DNA of 64,000 nucleotides. Source: VRUE01 sp963720805. GTDB taxonomy: Bacteria; Actinomycetota; Thermoleophilia; Solirubrobacterales; 70-9. The stretch lies in contig CAVRGT010000003.1 in NCBI GenBank assembly GCA_963720805.1, positions 124,001 through 188,000 of the forward strand. The letters run 5' to 3'. The notes below the pieces were generated by a model, which did not search any database, was not told the origin of the DNA, and was given only the letters and a program-made list of their open reading frames with translations. This document shows positions 27,201-37,396 of this stretch, in pieces (the first letter of the stretch is position 1; every line of letters begins with the position of its first letter). Both the position numbers and the translations under genes were made by a program.

Positions 27201-29843
27201 TCACTTTGCCTCCAACCAGTCCGGGCCGACGCCGACGTCCACCTCGAGCGGTGGGTCGAGCCGGTAAGCGGCGCACATCTCGCGCCGCACCAGCTCGACC
27301 GCGCCGTCCATCTCCGCCGGCGGGCCCTCGAAGAGCAGCTCGTCGTGGATCTGCAGGACCAAACGGGTCTCGGTGCCGGCCTCGCGCAGGGCGTTCTGGC
27401 AGCGCACCATGGCGATCTTGATGATGTCGGCCGCGGTGCCCTGGATCACGGTGTTGACCGCGAGGCGCTCACCGAGGCGGCGCGTGTTCGGGTTGCCGGA
27501 GCGCAGCTCGGGAATCGCGCGCCGACGGCCCAGCAGCGTGGTGACGAAGCCCTCCTCCTGTGCCCGCTCGACCACCTGCTCGCGGAATGCGCGCACGGCC
27601 GGGAAGCGCTCCAAGTAGCGCGAGACGAATTCCTCGCCCTCTTTGCGCGGGATGTTGAGCCGATCGGCAAGGCCGAAGCCGGTGAGGCCGTAGACGATGC
27701 CGAAGTTGACCATCTTCGCCTTCGAGCGCTGACCGACGTCGACGTCCTCGCGAGAGATGTCGAAGACCTCGGCCGCGGTCGCCGCATGGACGTCGTCGCC
27801 GGCGCGGAAGATCTCTTTCAGCACCTCCTCCTCGGCAACGTGGGCGAGCACCCGCAGCTCGACCTGGCTGTAGTCGGCGGAGAGCAACTGGGCGCCCTGC
27901 TCGGCGACGAAGCAGGCCCGGACCGGGCGCCCGATCTCGGTGCGGATCGGGATGTTCTGCAGGTTGGGATTGGTGCTGGAGAGGCGCCCGGTGGTGGTCG
28001 CCGCCTGGTTGAAGGTGGTGTGGACGCGGCCGGTGTCGGGGTCGATCAGGTCGGGCAGCGAGTCGAGGTAGGTGTTCTTCAGCTTGGTCAGCTCGCGCCA
28101 GGACTCGATCTTCTCGACGATCGGGTGCTCGTCGGCGATCTGGGCGAGGACGCGGGCGTCGGTCGAGTAGCCGGTTTTGCCGCGCCGCTTGCGGGTCAGG
28201 CCGAGCTCCTCGAAGAGGATGCGGCCGACCTGCTGCGGCGAGCCAATCGTGAACTCCTCCCCGGCCAGCTCGAAGATCTCCTTCTGAAGGGTCGCGATGC
28301 GCTCGCCGAAACCGGCGCCGACCTCAGCCAGACGCTCGGCGTCGAGCTTGAGCCCCTCGCGTTCCATCGCCGCCAGCACGTGGACCAGCGGCAGCTCGAT
28401 CTCGCGCAGCAGAGGCTCGAGGCCGAGCTCCTCGATGCGCGGGCGCTGCCTGTCGGCCAGCGCCGCGACCAGGCGCGCTTCCTCGGCGGGCTCCAGCCCC
28501 GCCTCGCCGTCGCCGTCGAGCGAGAGCTGGCCGTCGTCCTCGTCGGTGGGCGAGATCTCTCCGGCGGCGAGGCCGATGCCCGCGTCGGCGGCGAGCTCGG
28601 TCAGCTCGTAGGTGCGCCGCTGCGGCTCGAGCAGGTAGGCGGCAAGCATCGTGTCGTGCTCGAGCGCCGGCTCGACACCCTCGCGCGCCGCCGCCGCGAG
28701 CAGGCCGTGGCGGCCCCCACCGAGTGACTTGACGTCGTGAGCGACCAGACCGCGGCCGGGGAGGGCCACCGCGAGCTCGTCCAGGGTCGATGAGCCGGTA
28801 AGCGTGCGCTGGTCTTCCGCGGCCGCCCAGCGATCGCCGTCGAGCGCCAGGGCGAGAGGCCCCTCCCCCGCCGCTAGATCGTCGGGCTTGCCCTCCTCGG
28901 CCTCGACCGCGAGCTCGGTCTCGACGCTGCGGCCCGGCACCGCCTCGCCCTCCGGCAGCGCTTCTTCGAGTCGCTCCAGCACCGCCCGCAGCTCGAACTC
29001 GCGCATGAAGTCGCGCAGGGCGCCGCGGTCGGGCTCGGAGGCCATCGCTGCGCCGAGGTCGACGCCGGTCTCGAGGTCGTACTGGAGGGTCGCCAATTGC
29101 TTCGACATGCGGGCGTCGTCGGCGTGCTCGACCAGGTTCTGCTTGCGCTTGGCGCCGGAGATCTCCTCGACGCTGGCCAGCACCTTCTCCAGCGTGCCGA
29201 ACTGCTGCAGCAGCTGGGTCGCCGTCTTCTCGCCGATCCCGGGGACGCCCGGGATGTTGTCCGAGGTGTCGCCGCGCAGGCCCATCAGGTCGGTGATCAG
29301 CTCCGGCGGCACTCCGTAGCGCTCGGTGACCGCCTCCGAGTCGTAGATCTTGGTCTCGGTGATCCCGCGCGAGGTGCTCATCACCCGGATCCCCTCGCCA
29401 ACCATCTGGTAGGCGTCGCGGTCTCCCGTGACGACCATCACCGCGATCCCCTCTTCGCGCGCCTGGCGGGCGAGCGAGGCGATCACGTCGTCGGCCTCAT
29501 AGCCCTCGACCTTGACGTTGGTGTAGCCGAAGGCCTCGACCAACGGCATCAGGTGCGGCCACTGCTCGCGCAGCAGGTCGGGCCGCGGTTTGCGCTGGGC
29601 CTTGTAGAGGTCGTAGGTGACCTCCCGTCCCGACATGCCGGCGTCCCAGGCCACGACCACCCCGGCGGGAGCGTGCTCGTCAATCACCTTGACCAGCATC
29701 GAGGCCAGCCCGTAGATCGCGTTGGTCGGCCGCCCGTCACTCGTCCCAATCGACTCCGGCAGCGCGAAGAACGCCCGGTAGGCGAGCGAGTTGCCGTCGA
29801 TCAGGAAGAGCTCGTTCTCAGTGTCGGACTTGGTCGGCGCCAT
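27201..29843 (-). CDS. polA: DNA polymerase I
   Basis: An 880-residue Pol I. The N-terminal 5' nuclease has FLIDGNSLAYRAFFALP, GYEADDVIASLA and TGDRDAYQMV. The polymerase part has the A motif DYSQVELRVLAH, B motif region KMVNFGIVYGLTGFG, and C motif QIHDELLFE. The middle domain keeps the fold but lacks the metal-binding DxE of the 3'-5' exonuclease: the matching stretch reads LALALDGDRW. Proofreading is therefore probably absent, as in many actinobacteria. ATG 29843 was chosen; an earlier in-frame start adds 25 odd residues. Works in gap filling after repair, next to uvr genes in the same window. Confidence 0.97.
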   Translation of the reverse strand: MAPTKSDTENELFLIDGNSLAYRAFFALPESIGTSDGRPTNAIYGLASMLVKVIDEHAPAGVVVAWDAGMSGREVTYDLYKAQRKPRPDLLREQWPHLMPLVEAFGYTNVKVEGYEADDVIASLARQAREEGIAVMVVTGDRDAYQMVGEGIRVMSTSRGITETKIYDSEAVTERYGVPPELITDLMGLRGDTSDNIPGVPGIGEKTATQLLQQFGTLEKVLASVEEISGAKRKQNLVEHADDARMSKQLATLQYDLETGVDLGAAMASEPDRGALRDFMREFELRAVLERLEEALPEGEAVPGRSVETELAVEAEEGKPDDLAAGEGPLALALDGDRWAAAEDQRTLTGSSTLDELAVALPGRGLVAHDVKSLGGGRHGLLAAAAREGVEPALEHDTMLAAYLLEPQRRTYELTELAADAGIGLAAGEISPTDEDDGQLSLDGDGEAGLEPAEEARLVAALADRQRPRIEELGLEPLLREIELPLVHVLAAMEREGLKLDAERLAEVGAGFGERIATLQKEIFELAGEEFTIGSPQQVGRILFEELGLTRKRRGKTGYSTDARVLAQIADEHPIVEKIESWRELTKLKNTYLDSLPDLIDPDTGRVHTTFNQAATTTGRLSSTNPNLQNIPIRTEIGRPVRACFVAEQGAQLLSADYSQVELRVLAHVAEEEVLKEIFRAGDDVHAATAAEVFDISREDVDVGQRSKAKMVNFGIVYGLTGFGLADRLNIPRKEGEEFVSRYLERFPAVRAFREQVVERAQEEGFVTTLLGRRRAIPELRSGNPNTRRLGERLAVNTVIQGTAADIIKIAMVRCQNALREAGTETRLVLQIHDELLFEGPPAEMDGAVELVRREMCAAYRLDPPLEVDVGVGPDWLEAK

Positions 29844-30705
29844 CGCGCCCAACTCTATGGCGCGCGGAGGCGAGCACCTCGCGCAGAATCGCGCCGACTC
29901 GCTGCGGTTCCTCGTCAACCTGCTCGTCGCTCAATCGCTGCACTTCAAAACCGAGCGAGCGCAGCTCGAGATCCCGTCGCCGGTCATCGCGAAATGCCTG
30001 CTGCCCGCGGTGATACTTGTAGCCATCAGTTTCGACCACGAAGCCGAGATCGCGCCAAACGAAATCCGCCTCGTATTCGCCGATCTCGACGTTGACTTCC
30101 GGCCTGGGCAAACGGAATCGCCGGCAGATCGCCAGGAAGTCGCGCTCGAGGTCGCTGCGGGTGCGGTCGTGGGGAATGTCCTCGCTGAGCGGCAAACCGA
30201 GAACGTCTGCCTGCCGAATCGCCCGGCGCAGCTGCTTCTCGGGGACGACTTGGCGTAGATCGGCGATCGTCTGGGCCGGCTTGGTGACGGGAATCCCATG
30301 CCGCCGCGTCACCGCGTCGGACCGGAGCGACGCTCGGCGGTACAAACGGATTCCCGATCGCCTCGCCCGCCCGCTGCCGCAGGGGACGGAGATGTCAATT
30401 CGACGGCCGATCGGCTTCAGAAGCTCCCAAAGTTCAGCCGCGCTTCGATGGCTGAGGACCGCCGTCTTCCCGCAGGCAAGACTGGCTGCCATCCAGGTGC
30501 CCTGCCGAGAGATTCCCGGGTGTCCGACGGCGTAAACGCCCCGATGAATTCGATAAAGCCGGCCGGTTTCAACCCGCCGACGCACGGAATTCCTCGTGAC
30601 TCCGGCACCGTAGAGCTGCTCCGTCGAGATCACCCCATGCTGGCGAGCGGCGATTTCCGCCACGCGTCCATCGGGTCTGACGACTTTTGCGTCCACCTGA
30701 CCCAT
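29818..30705 (-). CDS. AbiEi-like winged helix plus DUF559-type protein, second copy
   Basis: A 295-residue paralogue of the protein at 16405-17328, with the same order of parts: winged helix (IAARQHGVISTEQLYGAGVT, YRIHRGVYAVGHPG), middle linker domain (ACGKTAVLSHRSAAELW), then a DUF559-like end (YEADFVWRDLGFVVETDGYK, DDRRRDLELRSLGFEVQRLS). The E-x-D core is seen as VETDG. ATG 30705 was preferred over TTG 30723. The C-terminus overlaps the polA start by 26 bases. Unlike the first copy it has no obvious palindromes at its ends. Role unknown; no toxin neighbour. Confidence 0.82.
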   Translation of the reverse strand: MGQVDAKVVRPDGRVAEIAARQHGVISTEQLYGAGVTRNSVRRRVETGRLYRIHRGVYAVGHPGISRQGTWMAASLACGKTAVLSHRSAAELWELLKPIGRRIDISVPCGSGRARRSGIRLYRRASLRSDAVTRRHGIPVTKPAQTIADLRQVVPEKQLRRAIRQADVLGLPLSEDIPHDRTRSDLERDFLAICRRFRLPRPEVNVEIGEYEADFVWRDLGFVVETDGYKYHRGQQAFRDDRRRDLELRSLGFEVQRLSDEQVDEEPQRVGAILREVLASARHRVGRDGADQVRH

Positions 30706-30801
30706 AAGTCGCCAGGGACGCAAATGCTCCCCCCACCCGCTTGTGCACGCTGCTCGTTTTCAAGCCGTAGGACTCAGCGACCGACTTCCTTCGCCCGTTG
30801 C

Positions 30802-31281
30802 CTACTCGCAGCCGTAGCCGTCGCCGTCGGCGTCGAGGCCGTAGTGGTCTTCACCCACGACCGTCACCGGGCCGGTGTAGTCGGGGCCGTTGCCACTGCC
30901 ACCTGCGCAGTCATAGTCCGATGAGTTCGGATTGAGACAGGCGCCGCTGTAGTTCGGATCGCATTCGCTCGCTTCGGCTGCCGCCGCGGCGGCAGCTTCT
31001 TCTTCAGCTACCTGAGCCTGGCCTTCTTCGCGGGCCAGCTCCCGGGCGGCGACGCGGCGGGCGTGCTTGCGGGCCGCCGCCCGACGCGCTCGGGCCGCTG
31101 CGCGGTGCGCCTGTCTCAGCTGGCGACGCCGCGCCGCTCGCCGAGCTTCCCGCTTCGCCTGCTGAGCGTGCGTTGTCTGCTGAGCCGCGCCACTCGTTCC
31201 CGCCGATTCGCTATCCGAACCGCACCCGATCGCCCCACACGACAAGGCCAAGCACAAGACACAGAGCAAACCCGTCCGCAT
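30802..31281 (-). CDS. Excalibur-domain secreted lipoprotein
   Basis: A 159-residue protein. The lipoprotein signal reads MRTGLLCVLCLALSCGAIGC with lipid Cys at residue 20. A long Arg/Ala-rich basic helix (about 43-90) follows, then an Ala stretch. The C-terminus has the Excalibur calcium-binding pattern: ECDPNYSGACLNP, DYDCAGG and DADGDGYGCE. Excalibur domains occur on actinobacterial surface proteins and nucleases, but no nuclease domain is present here. The basic helix could bind teichoic acid or nucleic acid; that is inference. Confidence 0.85.
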   Translation of the reverse strand: MRTGLLCVLCLALSCGAIGCGSDSESAGTSGAAQQTTHAQQAKREARRAARRRQLRQAHRAAARARRAAARKHARRVAARELAREEGQAQVAEEEAAAAAAAEASECDPNYSGACLNPNSSDYDCAGGSGNGPDYTGPVTVVGEDHYGLDADGDGYGCE

Positions 31282-31355
31282 AGTTTCCTTTGCATACTCA
31301 TTGCGTTCCTAATGAGCAAGGCAGACTATGTGACGCTGCGGCTCCTACTCTAAGT

Positions 31356-31378
31356 ATTCGCTTATCGCCGAAGCGAAT
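31356..31378 (-). terminator. Hairpin after the CotH gene
   Basis: ATTCGCTT (minus strand) pairs with AAGCGAAT around a seven-base loop, starting in the stop codon of the CotH-type gene and followed by ACTTAG. Short stem and no long T-run, so terminator function is a guess. Confidence 0.35.
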
Positions 31379-33005
31379 CAGCTCTTGGCGAGGCGCTTGG
31401 AGCGCACCAGCGTTTCCGTTCGACCGTCGGTCAGCTCGATCTTGAAAGCGAGCCTGAGGCGCAGGGGACGGCGGGCAAGGGCGCTCGTCGCGACCTTCGA
31501 GAGCCGGCATTGCAGCTTGGTTTCACCGGCCCTTGCCACCTGCTTGCCGGCCTTGCAGACCAGGCGCCGCCCTCGCTTCTTGTGGATGGTCGCCCGCAGT
31601 GAGACGTGGCCCGCGGCGGCGAGGTCGAGGGTCGCGGTGAGATGGCGGCCGGATCGCTTTGAGCCTCCAAGGAAGGCCGCCGGGTCCGAATCCTGCGGCA
31701 GCGCTGAGTCGCTGCTCGGCGGCGGCGGAGGTTCGATCACGACCGCCGGAGGCTCGTTGACCGCAAGCCAGGCGTCCGCTTCGGCTTGACGACCGGCGAT
31801 GAACGCGAGGGTCGTGTCGACCCCGTATTTGTCTTCTTTGATTTCGGTCGCGTCGTATTCGGCGCGGCCGTTTACTTCTTCTTCGTGCTGCCAGGGGGCG
31901 AGCAGGTCGACTGTCGCTTCACCCATCGCCAGCGGATCCGCCGCCGCGATCGCGTCGCGAACGTCGCGCAGGGCTTCCCAGTAGAGGCGGAAGCACGCTT
32001 CGTCCTCCAGGCACTTGTTGAAGAGCACCCCGCCTTCGCCGTCAAAGGTGACTTCGCGACCCGGCGTTTCAACGCCGATCGTCGCGACCCAGGCCTGATC
32101 GGTTCCCCAGGGCAGCATCTGGAAGCGGCCGGCCGGGTCGCTGTATAGGTAGTAGTTGTTCGGCCGGAAGCCAAGCACCGCATGGCCCGAGTAGCCGTCC
32201 CAGTGGTCGATGTACTTCTCGACCGCCCACATCCTCGTCATCTCGGCCAGTTCCACCTTTGCGGAGACGTGTTGCGACCAGCTTTCGCCGTCGCTCGGCA
32301 CGGCGTTGACCGATTCGATCAGGCTTTCGAGGTCGGAGATGTCGTCTTCAGGCCCTTCGTCGACTTCGAAGGCCGTCGCTTCGCCGGGCTTGACGTCGTG
32401 ACCGTCTTCACCCTCGTAGAGGTGCTGAACTTCGTCGTCGAAAGCGCCGAAGATGCGAGCGAGGCCGACCTTGTCGAGGTTTTCAAGGTCGAGGTAGACG
32501 CCGATGTCGTTGCCGTTGAGCCGCACGTATGCGTAGCCGGTTCGCGAGGCGGGCACGCCGGCCGTCCGGAATGCTGCGTAGGCCAAGGCCTCGTGAACCA
32601 TCGAGGGGTCCTGGACCATGTTGTTGAGCGTCATCTTGCGCAGGCCCAGCACGGCGTCGGTTTTTTTAAACTTGAGCTTGAAGCCGGGCTTTTCGTTCAG
32701 GTTTCGGAAGGAACCACCGACACTGCCCTTCAGCCGGACTTCAACCGGCCGCGACGATATGACCGCTTCTTCGCTGCCTGCCGGCGTCCCGTCCGAGCTC
32801 CGGGACAGAGAAAAGCTTCCTTTTACATACTCGCCCGGTTCGGCTTCGAGTTTCGTTTCTTCCCCCGAGGAAAGAGTCAGGTCGATGAAGAAGACCGTGC
32901 TCGGGTCGTAGATCGAGGCGGCTTCATCGGCCAGCGCGGGCTGGGCGCAGAGGGCTCCCAGTACGGACAGGGCCAGGGCGAGACAGCAGGTCGAATCGTC
33001 GTCAT
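31378..33005 (-). CDS. CotH-domain secreted protein (N-terminal single-base shift)
   Basis: About 540 residues. The in-frame part runs well beyond the GTG at 32652: it continues up to a signal peptide (CCLALALSVLGALCAQPALA) near 32940-32990, followed by YDPSTVFFIDLTLSS. The CotH domain shows VRLKGSVGGSFRN, KPGFKLKFKK, LNNMVQDPSMVHEALAYAAF, NGNDIGVYLDLENL, and WAVEKYIDHWDGYSG then NNYYLYSD and LPWGTDQAW, the kinase-like core. A Ser/Pro linker leads to a C-terminal beta domain. The only fitting start, ATG at 33005, is one base out of frame, so a base seems lost near 32988-32993. CotH proteins phosphorylate spore-coat or other extracellular proteins; here the target is unknown. Confidence 0.82.
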
Positions 33006-33126
33006 GTCTATAGAACGCTACAGGCGGCGTTTTCTACCGAACCCAGGCAATTTCAGCGAATGTCGGAGCGCCGCGCCCGAAGGGCCGCGGCTAGGCGGAC
33101 GGAGCGAATCTGATTCGATAGCTGCC

Positions 33127-34592
<1,466 letters not shown>

Positions 34593-34596
<4 letters not shown>

Positions 34597-35498
34597 AGGT
34601 CCTCATCACCGGAGCCAGCGGTTTCATCGGGTCCTCCCTCTGCGACTCGCTCCTGCTCCGTGGTGACACCGTCGTCGGCCTTACCCGCGACCCGAGTCGG
34701 GCGCGAGGCACCAACCCGAGCGTCACCTGGCACCCCTGGGAGCCGACCCTGGAACGGCCGCCGGAGGCCGCCTTCGACGGCGTCGACGGCGTCATCCACC
34801 TGCTCGGCGAGAAGATCAACCAGCGCTGGACCGAGGAGGCTAAAGAGCGGATCATGGAGAGCCGCCGCACCGGCACCCACAACCTGATCGGCACGATCTC
34901 GGCCCTTCAGCACAAGCCGCGGGTGCTGGTCAGCCAGTCGGCAATCGGCTACTACGGCGACCGCGGCGAGGCAATCGTCGACGAGTCGAGCGAGCCCGGT
35001 GAGAGCTTCGACGCCGAGGTCGTGCGCGAGTGGGAGAAGGCGGCACACGAGGTCGAGCCGACCGGCGTGCGCCTGGCGATCGTCCGCACCGGCCACGTGC
35101 TCGACCCCCGCGGCGGCTTCCTCGGCGCGCAACTGACGCCCTTCAAGCTGGGAGTCGGCGGCCCACTCGCCGGCGGCAACCAGTACGTCTCCTGGATCCA
35201 CGTCGAGGACGAGGTCGGCATCCTGCTCTGGGCGCTGGATAACGACAAGGTGAGCGGGGTGGTCAACGCCACGGCGCCCAATCCGGTGACCAACAAGGTT
35301 TTCTCGAAGGCGCTGGGCAAAGCGCTGGGAAGGCCGGCCGTGGTGCCGGTCCCCGGGTTTACCGTCGATCTCATGTACGGCAAAGAGTTCGGCCAGGTTC
35401 TGCGGGGCGGGCAGCGGGTGATGCCAAGGCGGGCGCTGGATCTCGGGTACGAGTTTCGGCATTCCGACGTCGACGAGGCGCTGGCAGATCTGTTCTAG
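34593..35498 (+). CDS. TIGR01777-family SDR (NAD-dependent epimerase-like)
   Basis: A 301-residue protein of the YfcH/TIGR01777 group: Rossmann start VLITGASGFIGSSLCDSLL, then GVIHLLGEKINQRWTEEAKE, SQSAIGYYGDRGE with the active-site Tyr, WEKAAHEVEPTGVRLAIVRTGHVL, and the C-terminal DUF1731 part (PNPVTNKVFSKALGKAL, RVMPRRALDLGYEFRH). GTG 34593 overlaps the malic enzyme stop. The family's substrate is not established; plant members act in cell division or thylakoid processes. Downstream lies a long palindrome. Confidence 0.9.
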
Positions 35499-35507
35499 GC
35501 ACGGGAA

Positions 35508-35603
35508 GGGCCGGCGCCCCTCTCCCAGAGGCCGTTGCGCAGCAGATCGTTGGCGAGTTTTGGGAGGGGGGCGCAGAAGCCTCTGGGAGAGGGGCGCCGG
35601 CCC
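35508..35603. repeat. 25-base perfect inverted repeat between convergent genes
   Basis: GGGCCGGCGCCCCTCTCCCA... (35508-35532) is exactly complementary to 35579-35603. The 46-base loop contains GCGAGTTTTGGGAGG, reminiscent of the right half of family-2 elements (GAGCGTTTTGGGA), so this may be a diverged or rearranged member. It lies between a plus gene ending at 35498 and a minus gene ending at 35607 and may terminate both. Confidence 0.7.
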
Positions 35604-35606
35604 TCC

Positions 35607-36161
35607 CTACGTCTCGTTCAGCTTTTCGCGGAGCGACTGGCGGAGGGAGCCGGAGTTGGCATCGGGGATCAGGGTCAGCAGGCGGGACATGGCGGCGCTG
35701 CCGGAGCTGTTTGAGATCCACGGGACTTCGGCGGTTTCCAGGATTGGGTGGACGAAGCGCGAGGCACCTGGGTCGGGGGCTTCCAGGTAGGCCACGCTGG
35801 TCGAGTCCTCGGTTGCTCGGCGGGCGTTGGCGCCGAGCGTTGCGAGGCTGAGCTCCTTTGCTTCGCGGGGACTGGCCAAGCAGATCGCTTGGACCCGCAG
35901 ATCGCCGGCGCGACCGTTGTGTTTCGCCAGCTCCTGCTTCGCGGTGGCACACAACGGCGCTTCGACGTAAGCAGTGACAACCGCGTCGCTTGAGACCCCC
36001 CCGCCCCCTCCACAGCCGACGAGGCCTATGAGCAACGTGCCGATCGCGGCGAGTCCAGCGCCGCACGAACCGCTGAAACGCCAACGCTGTACGCAAGACG
36101 CTCCTTCGCTGGTCTCGCGTGAGACGGAGGAGGGACGGATCCCCCCTCCCAAAACACTCAA
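35607..36161 (-). CDS. Putative lipoprotein, possibly truncated or re-started by a palindrome
   Basis: Up to 184 residues. The recognisable part is a lipoprotein signal (GLAAIGTLLIGLVGCGGGGG) and a periplasmic-binding-like region (DAVVTAYVEAPLCATAKQEL, LEAPDPGASRFVHPILETAE, LLTLIPDANSGSLRQSL), which recalls the start of a branched-chain amino acid or ligand-binding protein. At about 140 mature residues it is much shorter than such binders. No ATG or GTG precedes the signal; the only start is TTG at 36161 in the loop of a family-2 palindrome, which would add about 20 odd residues. The original start may have been lost to the insertion. Confidence 0.6.
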   Translation of the reverse strand: MSVLGGGIRPSSVSRETSEGASCVQRWRFSGSCGAGLAAIGTLLIGLVGCGGGGGVSSDAVVTAYVEAPLCATAKQELAKHNGRAGDLRVQAICLASPREAKELSLATLGANARRATEDSTSVAYLEAPDPGASRFVHPILETAEVPWISNSSGSAAMSRLLTLIPDANSGSLRQSLREKLNET

Positions 36162-36206
36162 GCGAGGCTCCTGCCGAGCATTTTGGGAGGGGGGATCCGT
36201 CCCTCC
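36129..36206. repeat. Family 2 palindrome, copy A
   Basis: Arms of 26 bases: GGAGGGACGGATCCCCCCTC plus CCAAAA (36129-36154) pair exactly with 36181-36206. The loop contains ACTCAAGCGAGGCTCCTGCC then GAGC, shared with copies at 41141, 54609 and 55655, while the outer arm sequence is unique to this copy. It lies between pfkA and a lipoprotein gene, both minus strand. Confidence 0.88.
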
Positions 36207-36218
36207 CCTGCCTCGCCG

Positions 36219-37247
36219 CTAACCAAAGAAAACCTCGGCCTCCGAGTACAACGATGCGGGAACCGTCTTGAGCTTCGCCGTGGCCTCGCTCAGATCAACC
36301 AACCCGATGTCCGTGCCCCGCAGCGCCGTCATCTTGCCCCAGTCCCCAGCATCCGCGGCGTCAATCGCGTGCAAGCCAAACCTTGTCGCCAGCACCCGGT
36401 CAAACGCAGTCGGCGTCCCCCCGCGCTGGACGTGGCCGAGCACCGTCGCCCGCGCCTCCTTGCCCGTCCGCTGCTCGATCTCGCCCTCGAGCCAATGGGC
36501 GATGCCGCCAAGGGCGACGTGGCCGAACTGGTCGAGCTTCTCGTTTTTGGTCTCGGGCATGCCGCCGAGCGGCTGGGCACCCTCCGAGACAACGAGGATC
36601 GGCGCGTAGTGGTGCTCGAAGCGGCGGCCGACGAACTCGCAGACGCGGTCGAGATCAAAGGGCAACTCGGGGATCAGGATCACGTTGGCACCGCCGGCGA
36701 GGCCGGCGTGAAAGGCGATCCAGCCGGCGTGGCGGCCCATCACCTCGACGATCAGCACCCGGTGGTGGCTGTCGGCCGTCGTGTGCAGGCGGTCGATCGC
36801 CTCCATCGCGATGTTGACCGCGGTGTCGAAGCCAAAGGTGTAGTCGGTGGCGCCGAGGTCGTTGTCGATCGTCTTCGGCACGCCGACCACCCGGACACCG
36901 TGCTCGGAGTACAGGCGCGACGCGGCGCCGAGCGTGTCCTCGCCACCAATCGCGATCAGACCATCAACACCATCGGCCTTCAAGTTCTCGGCGAGGCGCT
37001 CCGGCCCACCATCCTCCTTGAAGGGATTGGTCCGGGAGGCGCCGAGGATCGTGCCGCCCCGGGGCAGGATGCCGCGCACCTCGGGCACCCCGAGCGGGCG
37101 GCTGTCGCGCTCCAGCGGCCCGCGCCAGCCGTCGCGGTAGCCGACGAACTCGTGCCCACCCTGTTCGACGCCCTTGCGCACGATCGCCCGGATCACCGCA
37201 TTGAGGCCGGGGCAATCTCCACCACCGGTGAGCACGCCGATCCGCAT
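36219..37247 (-). CDS. pfkA: 6-phosphofructokinase, pyrophosphate-type signature
   Basis: A 342-residue phosphofructokinase of the actinobacterial mixed group. MRIGVLTGGGDCPGLNAVIR opens it, and the catalytic TIDND and later MGRHAGWIA follow. Two residues that set the phosphoryl donor read as GGEDTLG (Asp where ATP enzymes have Gly) and PKTIDND (Lys where ATP enzymes have Gly). In characterised homologues this pair goes with pyrophosphate rather than ATP, so the reaction is probably fructose-6-P + PPi, reversible. Single gene; a family-2 repeat lies after it and a family-1 repeat before it. Confidence 0.93.
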   Translation of the reverse strand: MRIGVLTGGGDCPGLNAVIRAIVRKGVEQGGHEFVGYRDGWRGPLERDSRPLGVPEVRGILPRGGTILGASRTNPFKEDGGPERLAENLKADGVDGLIAIGGEDTLGAASRLYSEHGVRVVGVPKTIDNDLGATDYTFGFDTAVNIAMEAIDRLHTTADSHHRVLIVEVMGRHAGWIAFHAGLAGGANVILIPELPFDLDRVCEFVGRRFEHHYAPILVVSEGAQPLGGMPETKNEKLDQFGHVALGGIAHWLEGEIEQRTGKEARATVLGHVQRGGTPTAFDRVLATRFGLHAIDAADAGDWGKMTALRGTDIGLVDLSEATAKLKTVPASLYSEAEVFFG

Positions 37248-37258
37248 CGCCTCAGGTT

Positions 37259-37375
37259 AAGGCCTGTCCCGGCAGGGGCTTCGCTTAACTTCTTCGAAGG
37301 GACGGCATTAGGCTGGCGCCCCAAGGCGTCCGGCGAAAAAGTGCAAGACGCTCCACCCCTGCCGGGACAGGCCTT
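37259..37375. repeat. Family 1 palindromic repeat, copy 3
   Basis: AAGGCCTGTCCCGGCAGGGG (37259-37278) is exactly complementary to 37356-37375. The conserved inner pieces (CGCTTAACTTCTTCG and CGAAAAAGTGCAAGACGCTC) match copies 1 and 2; the centre differs. Here it sits between divergent starts (pfkA and a methyltransferase), so terminator function is not a general explanation. Confidence 0.85.
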
Positions 37376-37396
37376 GTCCATGAAAGGAGATATGCG

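Noticed and set aside
31356..31378. A strong intrinsic terminator
   Set aside because: The stem is only eight base pairs, overlaps the stop codon and lacks a T-run; kept only as a low-confidence feature.
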